Notes under the pieces: model-generated
Databases searched by the model: none
The model's input: only the letters and a program-made list of their open reading frames with translations
What the model was told of the DNA's origin: nothing
Source of the DNA: Nocardiopsis sp. NRRL B-16309
Lineage (GTDB): Bacteria; Actinomycetota; Actinomycetes; Streptosporangiales; Streptosporangiaceae
Reading direction: 5' to 3'
NCBI RefSeq assembly: GCF_001279585.1
Contig: NZ_LGEC01000074.1
Location: forward strand, 1 to 64,000
Length of the DNA stretch: 64,000 nt
Part shown: one piece after another, positions 24,944-32,582 of the stretch
How the letters are laid out: each line of letters begins with the position of its first letter
How positions within the stretch are numbered: position 1 is the stretch's first letter
Made by a program: the position numbers and the translations under genes

Positions 24944-25947
24944 GTGACATGAATGTGTGGGTGGCACTCGCGCTGACCGTCGTGATCATCGCGCTGAGCG
25001 CCTTCTTCGTGGCGATCGAGTTCGCCCTGGTGGCGGCGCGCCGCTACCGGCTGGAGGAGGCCGCCGAGTCCAGCTTCTCGGCGCGGGCCGCGGTCAAGAG
25101 CGCCCGCGACCTGTCGCTGCTGCTGGCCGGGTCGCAGCTGGGGATCACCCTGTGCGCCCTGGCGCTGGGCGCGATCTCCAAGCCCGCCGTCCACCACCTG
25201 CTGGAGCCGCTGTTCGGCGGTCTGCCGCAGGCGGTCGGGTACGTGGTCTCGTTCGTCCTGTCGCTGATCGTGGTGACCTTCCTGCACCTGGTCGTCGGTG
25301 AGATGGCGCCCAAGTCGTGGGCGATCTCGCACCCGGAGAAGTCGGCGATCATGCTGGCCGTGCCGATGCGGGCGTTCATGTGGTTCACCCGTCCGCTGCT
25401 GCTGATGCTCAACGGCATGGCCAACTGGTGCCTGCACCGGCTGGGCGTCGAGGCGGTGGACGAGATGTCGGCCGGGCACGGCCCCGAGGACGTGCGCGAG
25501 CTGGTGGAGCACTCGGCCAAGGCCGGTGCGCTCGACCCCGAGCGCCGCGCCCAGCTGGCCACGGCGCTGGAGGTCAACTCCCGTCCGCTGAGCGAGATCG
25601 TCACACCGCGCGAGGAGATCGCGTCGGTGTCCCCGGACTCCGGGGTGGACGACATCAAGCGGGTGTCGCGGGAGTCCACGCACCTGCGCCTGGTGGTGAT
25701 GGACGGTGACGAGCCGGTGGGTGTGCTGCACGTGCGCGAGGCGCTGACGAGTCCGGCGGGCACGACCGCCGCCGACCTGATGCGCCCTGTGCTCACGCTG
25801 TCCGCGGACACGCCGATGTACGCGGCGATGGGCATCATGCGCGAGAGCCGCAGCCACCTGGCGCTGGTGGAGGACGACGGTCTGATGGGCCTGGTCACGC
25901 TCCAGGACATCCTGGACCGGCTCCTGCTCCTGGAGGCCGCCGCCTAG
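24940..25947 (+). CDS. CNNM-type membrane protein (DUF21-CBS), without CorC domain
   Basis: 335 residues. The DUF21 domain (about 1-165) has the same landmarks as the preceding gene: FVAIEFALVAARRYRLEEAA, GSQLGITLCALALGAISKP, VVGEMAPKSWAISHPE. A CBS pair (about 200-330) ends LVEDDGLMGLVTLQDILDRL. Unlike its neighbour it has no C-terminal CorC_HlyC domain. Such long/short paralogue pairs are common in actinobacteria. Its ATG overlaps the previous stop, so both are made together in the same ratio. A very strong hairpin follows. Confidence 0.93.
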   Translation: MSDMNVWVALALTVVIIALSAFFVAIEFALVAARRYRLEEAAESSFSARAAVKSARDLSLLLAGSQLGITLCALALGAISKPAVHHLLEPLFGGLPQAVGYVVSFVLSLIVVTFLHLVVGEMAPKSWAISHPEKSAIMLAVPMRAFMWFTRPLLLMLNGMANWCLHRLGVEAVDEMSAGHGPEDVRELVEHSAKAGALDPERRAQLATALEVNSRPLSEIVTPREEIASVSPDSGVDDIKRVSRESTHLRLVVMDGDEPVGVLHVREALTSPAGTTAADLMRPVLTLSADTPMYAAMGIMRESRSHLALVEDDGLMGLVTLQDILDRLLLLEAAA

Positions 25948-25971
25948 ACGGCGCGCCACCCGACATGACGA

Positions 25972-26004
25972 ACGGCCGCCCGGGCGCAGTGCCCGGGCGG
26001 CCGT
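25972..26004. terminator. Bidirectional terminator (CNNM pair / ohr)
   Basis: Perfect 14-bp stem ACGGCCGCCCGGGC / GCCCGGGCGGCCGT with loop GCAGT, in the 69-bp gap between convergent genes. Confidence 0.9.
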
Positions 26005-26016
26005 CGCGTTGTCGCG

Positions 26017-26445
26017 TCAGGCGGTGGTCACCGAGAGGTTGACCTCGATGTTGCCGCGGGTGGCGCGGGAGTAGGGGCACACCTGGTGGGCGGCCTCCAC
26101 CAGCTCCTCGGCCTTGGCCTGGTCCTGGCCGGCGATGGTGACGGCCAGGTCGACGACCAGGGTGAGGCCGTCCTCGGCCTTGCCCAGGGAGACCTTGGAG
26201 TCGATCGTGGAGCCGTCGATCTTGACCTTGGCCTCGCGGGCGACCTTCTTCAGGGCGCCGTGGAAGCAGGCGGCGTAGCCGACGGCGAAGAGCTGCTCGG
26301 GGTTGGTGCCGGAGCCGTCGTCGCCACCCAGGCCCTTGGGCACGGAGAGGTCGACCGACAGGCGGCCGTCGTCGGTCTTACCGGATCCGGCGCGGCCCTC
26401 TCCGGTCACGGTGGCGTTGGCGGTGTACAGGATGTCGACGGACAT
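26017..26445 (-). CDS. ohr: Organic hydroperoxide resistance protein
   Basis: 142 residues of the OsmC/Ohr fold. The two redox cysteines are C60 (GYAACFHGAL) and C123 (HQVCPYSRATR), and the Ohr-type segment GTNPEQLFAVGYAAC is present. Ohr reduces organic peroxides to alcohols at the expense of dihydrolipoyl thiols. ATG 26445 follows AAAGGAACAC. It lies 74 nt behind a MarR-family gene of the OhrR type on the same strand, which should repress both. Confidence 0.95.
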   Translation of the reverse strand: MSVDILYTANATVTGEGRAGSGKTDDGRLSVDLSVPKGLGGDDGSGTNPEQLFAVGYAACFHGALKKVAREAKVKIDGSTIDSKVSLGKAEDGLTLVVDLAVTIAGQDQAKAEELVEAAHQVCPYSRATRGNIEVNLSVTTA

Positions 26446-26519
26446 GTGTTCCTTTCGTGCCCCGCGGACGGGGCCGTCGTGTGGTGCGGCTGGTCGGTCC
26501 TTCCGGCGGGCCGGACGCC

Positions 26520-26984
26520 TCAGCCGGTGTGTCGGCGCCCGGCCGACTCCACCGAGCGGGTGATCTCGTCCAGGGCCCGGCGGAGTTCCCCCGCCCGGCC
26601 CGGGGACAGGCCCGCGGTGCACAGGAGCCGCTCGGGGATGTCCTGGGCGCGGGCGCTGAGGGCGCGGCCGGCCCCGGTCGCGCTCACCCGGACGACGCGT
26701 TCGTCGTCGGAGTCGCGCTCACGGGTCAGGAGTCCCGCCTGCTCCATCCGGCGCAGCAGGGGCGAGAGCGTCCCCGAGTCCAGGTGCAGGGCGTGGCTGA
26801 GGTCCTTGACCGTGAGGCCGTCGCGCTCCCAGAGCGCGAGCATGACCAGGTACTGCGGGTAGGTCAGGCCCAGGTCGTGCAGCAGCTCCCGGTAGAGCCC
26901 GGTGAGGGCGCGCGAGGCCGCGTAGAGGGAGAAGCACAGCTGGTTGTCCAGTGCCAGGGGATCGCCCTCGTCGGTGTCGGCCAC
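26520..26984 (-). CDS. ohrR: OhrR-type MarR-family peroxide-sensing repressor
   Basis: 154 residues. The reactive cysteine is C17 in DNQLCFSLYAASRALTGLYR, the diagnostic OhrR position. A winged helix follows (TVKDLSHALHLDSGTLSPLL and RDSDDERVVRVSATGAG). Oxidation of this cysteine by organic hydroperoxides releases DNA. There is no second conserved cysteine near the C-terminus except C133 in ERLLCTAGLS, which could allow disulfide formation as in two-cysteine OhrR proteins. GTG 26984 follows GGGGAGGGGCACC. Two TTG-N4-CAA boxes upstream are the likely operator. Confidence 0.93.
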   Translation of the reverse strand: MADTDEGDPLALDNQLCFSLYAASRALTGLYRELLHDLGLTYPQYLVMLALWERDGLTVKDLSHALHLDSGTLSPLLRRMEQAGLLTRERDSDDERVVRVSATGAGRALSARAQDIPERLLCTAGLSPGRAGELRRALDEITRSVESAGRRHTG

Positions 26985-27043
26985 GGTGCCCCTCCCCGCG
27001 TCGTCGGTCGGACCCTCGAACACGCATGACGCTACCAGTATTG

Positions 27044-27070
27044 GTTGCTCACAACAAGATTGACCACAAC
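27044..27070. promoter_or_regulatory. Probable OhrR operator: two TTG-N4-CAA boxes
   Basis: GTTGCTCACAAC (27044-27055) and TTGACCACAA (27060-27069) both have TTG-N4-CAA dyads, with centres 15 bp apart, in an AT-rich patch about 60-85 bp upstream of the ohrR start. Confidence 0.6.
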
Positions 27071-27084
27071 ATTTCTTGGCCGCC

Positions 27085-27112
27085 GGTCCCCGCGTCCGGG
27101 GGCGCGGGGACC
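27085..27112. terminator. Terminator hairpin after the ALDH gene
   Basis: Perfect 10-bp stem GGTCCCCGCG / CGCGGGGACC, loop of 8 nt, directly past the stop of the minus-strand dehydrogenase gene. Confidence 0.75.
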
Positions 27113-27120
27113 GCAGGGGT

Positions 27121-28668
27121 TCAGAGGAAGCGCACGCCCTGGGCGAGGGGGAGCTCTCCGCCGTAGTTGACGGTGTTCGTCGCCCGGCGCATGTAGGCCT
27201 TCCACGAGTCCGATCCGGACTCGCGTCCGCCGCCGGTGTCCTTCTCGCCGCCGAAGGCGCCGCCGATCTCCGCACCGGACGTGCCGATGTTGACGTTGAC
27301 GATCCCGCAGTCCGAGCCGGCCGCGGACAGGAACCGCTCGGCCTCCGACTGGTCCTGGGTGAAGATCGACGACGACAGCCCCTGGGGCACGCCGTTGTGC
27401 AGCTCCACCGCCTCCTCGAAGGTCCGGTAGGTCAGCACGTACAGGATCGGCGCGAAGGTCTCCTCCCGCACGATCTCGCTCTGCGCCGGCATCCGCACCA
27501 CCGCGGGCTCCACGTAGTAGGCGTCCTCGGCCGCCTCCGCCAGGCGCCGGGCGCCGCCCACGAGCACCTCGCCGCCGTCGGCCTCGGCCCGCGAGAGCGC
27601 CTCGCGCATCCCGGCGTACCCGCGCTCGGAGACCAGCGGCCCCACCAGCGTCTCCTCGTCGAAGGGGTCGCCCACGCGGTCGCGCAGCTGCTTGTAGGCG
27701 TCCACGATCCTGTTCGTGACCTCCTCGGCCACGTCCTCGTGCACGATCAGGCGGCGCAGCGTCGTGCAGCGCTGGCCCGCCGTCCCCGCCGCGGAGAACA
27801 CGCTGCCGCGCACGACCAGGTCCAGGTCGGCCGAGGGACCGACCACCGCCGCGTTGTTGCCGCCCAGTTCCAGCAGGCAGCGCCCCATGCGGGCGGCCAC
27901 CCTCGGCGCCACGGTCCGGCCCATCGCCACCGAGCCGGTGGCCGACAGCAGGGCCACCCGCTCGTCCTCGACCAGCGCCTCGCCGACCTCGCGCCCGCCC
28001 AGGACGACGTGGTGGACGCCGGCCGGCGCGCCGACGTCGGCGGCGGCGCGGGTCAGGAGGCCGTGGCAGGCCAGCGCGGTGAGCGGAGTCGAGTCCGAGG
28101 GCTTCCACACCACGGTGTTGCCGCACACGAGCGCCACGCAGGTGTTCCAGGACCACACGGCGACGGGGAAGTTGAAGGCGGTGATGACACCGACCACGCC
28201 CAGCGGGTGCCAGGTCTCCATGAGCCGGTGCCCGGGGCGCTCGGAGGGCATCGTGCGCCCGTAGAGCTGCCGGGACAGACCCACGGCCAGGTCGCAGATG
28301 TCGATCATCTCCTGGACCTCGCCCAGGGCCTCGGAGTGGATCTTGCCGGCCTCCACGGTCACCAGGGCCGCCAGGTCCTCCTTGTGCTCGCGCAGCAGCT
28401 CGCCGAGCCGGTGGACGAGCCGGCCGCGCACGGGCGCGGGGGTGTCGCGCCAGGCGGTGGTGAAGGTGTCCCGGGCGGCGGTGACGGCTCTTTCGGCGGA
28501 GGCCGGGGTGTCGAACTCGACAGGGAAGAGGATCTGCCCGGTCAGGGGGGTGCGCGCCACGCCGGCCGCGCCGACGGGTTCGCGCAGGCGCTCGACCCCG
28601 CACCGGGCCAGAGCGGCACGCGCGCGCTCGGCGAGGTCCCGGGTGTCAGGGAGGGCAGCGGTGTCCAT
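27121..28668 (-). CDS. ALDH7-type aldehyde dehydrogenase, probably aminoadipate-semialdehyde/P6C dehydrogenase
   Basis: 515 residues with all ALDH landmarks: ITAFNFPVAVWSWN and VWKPSDSTPLTA for NAD binding, general base E in LELGGNNAAVV, and the catalytic cysteine in AAGTAGQRCTTLRR. The GNNA (not GKSP) and GQRCTTLRRL sequences are those of the ALDH7A1/antiquitin family. That family oxidises alpha-aminoadipic semialdehyde (piperideine-6-carboxylate) in lysine degradation and, in some actinomycetes, in beta-lactam precursor supply. No lysine aminotransferase gene is adjacent, so the pathway is inferred. ATG 28668 follows GGAGAGAG at 7-8 nt. Confidence 0.88.
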   Translation of the reverse strand: MDTAALPDTRDLAERARAALARCGVERLREPVGAAGVARTPLTGQILFPVEFDTPASAERAVTAARDTFTTAWRDTPAPVRGRLVHRLGELLREHKEDLAALVTVEAGKIHSEALGEVQEMIDICDLAVGLSRQLYGRTMPSERPGHRLMETWHPLGVVGVITAFNFPVAVWSWNTCVALVCGNTVVWKPSDSTPLTALACHGLLTRAAADVGAPAGVHHVVLGGREVGEALVEDERVALLSATGSVAMGRTVAPRVAARMGRCLLELGGNNAAVVGPSADLDLVVRGSVFSAAGTAGQRCTTLRRLIVHEDVAEEVTNRIVDAYKQLRDRVGDPFDEETLVGPLVSERGYAGMREALSRAEADGGEVLVGGARRLAEAAEDAYYVEPAVVRMPAQSEIVREETFAPILYVLTYRTFEEAVELHNGVPQGLSSSIFTQDQSEAERFLSAAGSDCGIVNVNIGTSGAEIGGAFGGEKDTGGGRESGSDSWKAYMRRATNTVNYGGELPLAQGVRFL

Positions 28669-28843
28669 GGGTATCTCTCTCCGTTGAGAGGGCAGCGGTC
28701 ACTACACACCCTGCCAAGTCCGCGGCCCCCGGTCCAGCCCCGGTGTCAGGTTCGGCGCCTCGCACCGCTCCCCCCGCAGCGGCGGACTTTCCGGAACGTT
28801 AGACTCGCCGGGGCCCGTTCCCGACACTAGAGTCTGCGACCCC

Positions 28844-29908
28844 GTGCACCACCATCCCACTCCCGAAGAGGAACGCGCCGGACTCCCCGAGCCGCGGCGG
28901 ATCCTGGCCCGCTCCGGCTTCGGAGCGGCCGAGCCGCTGTTCGCCGCCGACCTGCGCGCGTGCCAGGACCTGCCCCAGGCGTGGGGAACGGTCTCCTCCC
29001 ACGCCTCCCGCCTGTGGACCGAGGCCGCGCGCACCGGGCCCGGCGGGCCCGACGACCGCCCGCTGTACTGGGCCCGGCTGGTCCTGGCGGCGCGGCTGCG
29101 CGCCTGGCGGCCGGGTTTCGAGCTGTCCGACCGCGAGCGCGGGGAGCTGCTGCACCTGTGGGAGACGTCCTCGCGCGGCATCAGCGACCTCGACTTCCCA
29201 CCGGGCGACAGGTGGATCCGGGTGGTCGTGACCGGGTTCGACCCCTTCCACCTGGACGAGGACCCCGGCTGCTCCAACCCCTCGGGCGCGGCGGCCCTGG
29301 ACCTGAACGGCTGGACGTTCGCGGTGGGCGAGCGCACCGCGATCGTGCGCACGGCGGTGTTCCCGGTGCGCTGGGCCGACTTCGACGCGGGTCTGGTGGA
29401 GGAGGCCCTGGCGGGCCGGTACGCGCGGGCCGACGCGGTCATCACCCTGAGCCGGGGGCGCCCCGAGCGCTTCGACCTGGAGGTGTGGAACGGCTCCTGG
29501 CGCGGCGGGGGCACCGACAACCTGGGCCGGGCGCGGACGGGGCGCGTTCCCGCGCCGGGGCCCGACGCCCCGGAGTGGACCCGGTCCTCGCTGCCGGTGG
29601 AACGGATCGTGGAGCGGGCGCGGGGGCGCTTCCCCGCCGTGGCCAACACCGAGGTGACCGAGGTGCCCGCGGGCGGCGGCGACCCGGTCGTGCGGGCCCA
29701 GGGCCCCTCCCCCGGGTCGGCGGCCCGGCGCGGGGGCGGCGGCGACTACCTGTCCAACGAGATCGCCTACCGCAACACGCTGCTGAGCGAGCGGGCGGAG
29801 CGCGACGTGCCCGCCGGGCACGTCCACGTGCCCAGGACGCGCCGCCCGGAGGAACACGCCGACACCCTCGCCCAGATCAGGGCGATCGTGGCGGCGGCGG
29901 TCGGCTGA
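28844..29908 (+). CDS. Pyroglutamyl-peptidase I (C15)-like protein lacking the catalytic cysteine
   Basis: 354 residues. The C15 fold begins at about residue 125 with VVVTGFDPFHLDEDPGCSNPSG, the substrate-pocket signature. The glutamate segment appears as RFDLEVWNGSW. The strand that should read AGxYxCNxxxY reads GGDYLSNEIAYRNT, so the nucleophile cysteine is S304. The histidine segment is intact (AGHVHVP, H328). Residues 1-120 are an additional helical domain absent from ordinary Pcp. It may be inactive, a serine enzyme or a binder. The start GTG has no ribosome site; TAGAGT lies 10 nt upstream. Confidence 0.75.
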   Translation: MHHHPTPEEERAGLPEPRRILARSGFGAAEPLFAADLRACQDLPQAWGTVSSHASRLWTEAARTGPGGPDDRPLYWARLVLAARLRAWRPGFELSDRERGELLHLWETSSRGISDLDFPPGDRWIRVVVTGFDPFHLDEDPGCSNPSGAAALDLNGWTFAVGERTAIVRTAVFPVRWADFDAGLVEEALAGRYARADAVITLSRGRPERFDLEVWNGSWRGGGTDNLGRARTGRVPAPGPDAPEWTRSSLPVERIVERARGRFPAVANTEVTEVPAGGGDPVVRAQGPSPGSAARRGGGGDYLSNEIAYRNTLLSERAERDVPAGHVHVPRTRRPEEHADTLAQIRAIVAAAVG

Positions 29909-29941
29909 GGACCGGGCCGGACCACAACACGTTGACCAAAT

Positions 29942-29955
29942 TGTCACATTTGACA
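29942..29955. promoter_or_regulatory. Palindrome TGTCA-N4-TGACA upstream of the deacetylase genes
   Basis: Perfect 5-bp arms (29942-29946, 29951-29955) in an AT-richer patch about 45 bp upstream of the predicted transcription start of the first deacetylase gene; an operator candidate. Confidence 0.4.
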
Positions 29956-29999
29956 CACAAACCGTCGCGCTAAGTGATGTGACTTCGGCTCGGCTCCGA

Positions 30000-30005
30000 T
30001 AGTGT
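30000..30005 (+). promoter_or_regulatory. -10 box of deacetylase gene 1, leaderless
   Basis: TAGTGT ends 7 nt before GTG 30013 with only C/T bases between. Confidence 0.55.
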
Positions 30006-30012
30006 CCCCCTC

Positions 30013-31599
30013 GTGGTTGACACCTCACTGCGACGAAAAATCTCTGTCTGCGCCGCCATGGGACTGCTCCTGGTGCCCGGCTGCCATGCCGCCGACGACG
30101 GCCTGCCCTTCGCCGAGGCGATCGGCACGCCCCTGGAGGAGGTCCCCGGTGTGGTGGCGGGCTCCGGATCGGTGACCGCCGACCACAGCGTGGTCGACTA
30201 CCGGTATCCGCGCCTGGGCGGTTCCCATCCGCTGACGATGGAGATCCGCACCACCATGGCCGAACGGCAGACGGCGTTCCTGGAGGACCTGCCCGAACGC
30301 GGCACGCCCGAGCTCAGCCAGGACACCACCATCCTGGCCATGTCGGAGGAGGTCGTGGGCGCCCGCCTCACCTCCGTCACCCGAAGCGGCCTGCGCGAGA
30401 CGCACACGGCCACCACGCTCTGGTACGCGGCCGAGGGCGAACGGGTCCTGCCCTGGACCGCCCTCTTCCGCGACGAGGCCGCCCTCGAACAGGCGCACCT
30501 GCACCTCGCGGACGTCCTGACCGAGGGCTACCACCTGCCCGTCGAGCAGCTGCCCGGCCTGATCGGCGAGGTCTTCGCCCGGGCCGGCGCCGAAGCCGAC
30601 GCCGTGGCGGAGCCGGCCGAGGGCGGGGCGCTGGCGGACCCGGCGGCGACGCCCGTGCCCGACGCGGCACCGACGCCCGAGGAGCCGACCGTGCCCGGGG
30701 AGGGTGAGCCGCTGGACCTCGCCGACCCGGAGCAGGCCTGGACGGCCGCCGAGGAGTGGGCCGGCTCCCCGCTGGAGGACCTGGCCTTCAGCACCTCCGG
30801 CGGTCTGGTGGCGCGCATGGACCCCGACGACGTGCCGGGGGCGGGCGGCGGCGAGGTCCTGCTGCCCGTGGAGGCCGAGGACGCCGAGGAACTGCTCTCC
30901 GGCCTGGGCTTCCAGGCCCGCGACGCCGCCCTGGCCGGCAACGACGACGTGCCGCCCCTGGGCGAGGGGCTGACCGCCCAGGGCAGCGAGCTGAACTGCC
31001 AGCGGCTCAAGTGCGTGGCGCTGACCTTCGACGACGGCCCCGGTGAGCACACCGAGGAGCTGCTCGACATGCTGCAGGAGTACGACGCCACCGCGACCTT
31101 CTACGTGCTGGGGTCACTGGCGGAGGAGTTCCCCGAGGTGCTGGAGCGCACGGCCGCCGAGGGACACGAGATCGGCAACCACAGCTGGAAGCACGACGAC
31201 CTGTCCGGGATGTCCGAGGCCGGGGTCGCCAAGGACCTCGAACGCACCAACCGCGCGGTGGAGGAGGTCATCGGATCGGAGCCGCTCACGCTGCGCCCGC
31301 CCTACGGGGCGCTGAACGGCACCGTCCGCCGGTCGGCCGACATGCCCATCATCCTGTGGGACGTGGACACCCTGGACTGGCAGAGCCGCGACACCGCGAT
31401 GATCTCCGAGCACGCGCTCACCCACTCGGTGCCCGGCAGCGTGGTGCTCTTCCACGACATCCACCAGACGTCGGTCGACGCGATCCCCGCGGTCCTGGAG
31501 GGCCTGCACCGGCAGGGGTTCCACTTCGTCTCCGTCACCGACCTGTTCCACGGCGAGCTGGAGCCGGGCGACGTCTACACCGACGCCCAGCCGACGTAG
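30013..31599 (+). CDS. Lipoprotein polysaccharide deacetylase (NodB domain) with large N-terminal domain
   Basis: 528 residues. A lipobox LLVPGC places the lipidated cysteine at C24, so the protein sits outside the membrane. Residues 25-325 form a sensor-like domain with an acidic, proline-rich insert (about 195-235). The NodB domain follows: TFDDGP (338-343; metal-binding D341), HSWKH (H390, H394), RPPYG, DVDTLDW and LFHDIH. All five motifs are intact, so de-N-acetylation of peptidoglycan or another cell-wall glycan is expected. The GTG start has a TAGTGT box at 7 nt and no ribosome site. The next gene is a shorter paralogue sharing the same CVALTFDDGPGEHT sequence. Confidence 0.9.
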   Translation: MVDTSLRRKISVCAAMGLLLVPGCHAADDGLPFAEAIGTPLEEVPGVVAGSGSVTADHSVVDYRYPRLGGSHPLTMEIRTTMAERQTAFLEDLPERGTPELSQDTTILAMSEEVVGARLTSVTRSGLRETHTATTLWYAAEGERVLPWTALFRDEAALEQAHLHLADVLTEGYHLPVEQLPGLIGEVFARAGAEADAVAEPAEGGALADPAATPVPDAAPTPEEPTVPGEGEPLDLADPEQAWTAAEEWAGSPLEDLAFSTSGGLVARMDPDDVPGAGGGEVLLPVEAEDAEELLSGLGFQARDAALAGNDDVPPLGEGLTAQGSELNCQRLKCVALTFDDGPGEHTEELLDMLQEYDATATFYVLGSLAEEFPEVLERTAAEGHEIGNHSWKHDDLSGMSEAGVAKDLERTNRAVEEVIGSEPLTLRPPYGALNGTVRRSADMPIILWDVDTLDWQSRDTAMISEHALTHSVPGSVVLFHDIHQTSVDAIPAVLEGLHRQGFHFVSVTDLFHGELEPGDVYTDAQPT

Positions 31600-31702
31600 G
31601 GACGCGCACGACGACCAAGATTTTTTACCCGTTCTCGGACGCCTCAAAAGCGCAGATCGTCACTTTTTACCTTCGAACGCCGTTTTCGTGACGAAACGCA
31701 GA

Positions 31703-31708
31703 TACATT
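31703..31708 (+). promoter_or_regulatory. -10 box of deacetylase gene 2, leaderless
   Basis: TACATT ends 6 nt before GTG 31715. This favours 31715 over the in-frame GTG at 31688. Confidence 0.5.
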
Positions 31709-31714
31709 CGATGC

Positions 31715-32494
31715 GTGAACGCGACACTCTCATCCCAGCGCATCCTCGTCCGGTCCGCGGTCGCCGTCGTATCCGCGGTGAGCGCCTGCGCCGCTCTGGC
31801 CGCGCCCGCCGCCGCGGCGGTGCCGGACGTCCCCGGGCCGGCCGGGTACGCCACGTCAGCGGTGGTCGGCGGGCTCAGCGGAGGGCCGCTGGACTGCGCC
31901 CAGCTCAAGTGCGTGGCCCTGACCTTCGACGACGGCCCCGGTGAGCACACGGACGAGCTGCTGGACACCCTCGCCGGGTACGACGCCCAGGCTACCTTCT
32001 ACGTCCTGGGCTCCAAGGTCGCGGGCAACACCGGCACCCTCCAGCGGATGGTGGAGGAGGGGCACGAGATCGGCAACCACTCCTGGGACCACGCCGACCT
32101 GGCCACGCTCTCGGCCGGCGCCGTCGAGAAGGACATGGAGCGCACCAACGAGGCCATCCGCGAGGCGACCGGGACCGAGCCCGTGACCATGCGCCCGCCC
32201 TACGGCTCGCTGGACGACACGGCGCGCTCGGCCATCGACCAGCCCATGGTCCTGTGGGACGTGGACACCCTGGACTGGCAGAGCCGCGACGCCGACGCGG
32301 TCACCGACGTGACCCTGGACGAGACCGCCCCGGGCAGCGTGGTGCTCTACCACGACATCCACGAGTCCACCGTCGAGGCGGTACCCGAGGTGCTCAAGGG
32401 CCTGCACCGGCAGGGGTACCACTTCGTCACGGTCGACGAGCTGTTCGCCGACACGATGAAGCCGGGCGACCTGTACACCGACGCCCGGCTCTAG
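31715..32494 (+). CDS. Secreted polysaccharide deacetylase (NodB domain)
   Basis: 259 residues from GTG 31715. A Sec signal peptide ends at APAAAA-VPD (about residue 35). The NodB domain shows TFDDGP, HSWDH, RPPYG, DVDTLDW and YHDIH, all intact. It is the product of a tandem duplication with the preceding gene: the catalytic domains share long identical stretches (CVALTFDDGPGEHT, WDVDTLDWQSRD, GLHRQG), but this copy lacks the N-terminal domain and the lipobox, so it is free rather than anchored. A TACATT box at 6 nt suggests its own leaderless promoter, so the two are not simply one operon. Confidence 0.9.
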   Translation: MNATLSSQRILVRSAVAVVSAVSACAALAAPAAAAVPDVPGPAGYATSAVVGGLSGGPLDCAQLKCVALTFDDGPGEHTDELLDTLAGYDAQATFYVLGSKVAGNTGTLQRMVEEGHEIGNHSWDHADLATLSAGAVEKDMERTNEAIREATGTEPVTMRPPYGSLDDTARSAIDQPMVLWDVDTLDWQSRDADAVTDVTLDETAPGSVVLYHDIHESTVEAVPEVLKGLHRQGYHFVTVDELFADTMKPGDLYTDARL

Positions 32495-32529
32495 GGCTCT
32501 GAGGCTCTGGGGCAGCGCCCGCCGCACAC

Positions 32530-32558
32530 GCCCCGGCACCGGCGGGGCCGCCCGGGGC
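32530..32558. terminator. Hairpin between deacetylase 2 and ALDH
   Basis: GCCCCGG (32530-32536) pairs with CCGGGGC (32552-32558), in the gap between convergent genes. Confidence 0.55.
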
Positions 32559-32582
32559 ACGGCACACGCCCCGGCTCCGGGG

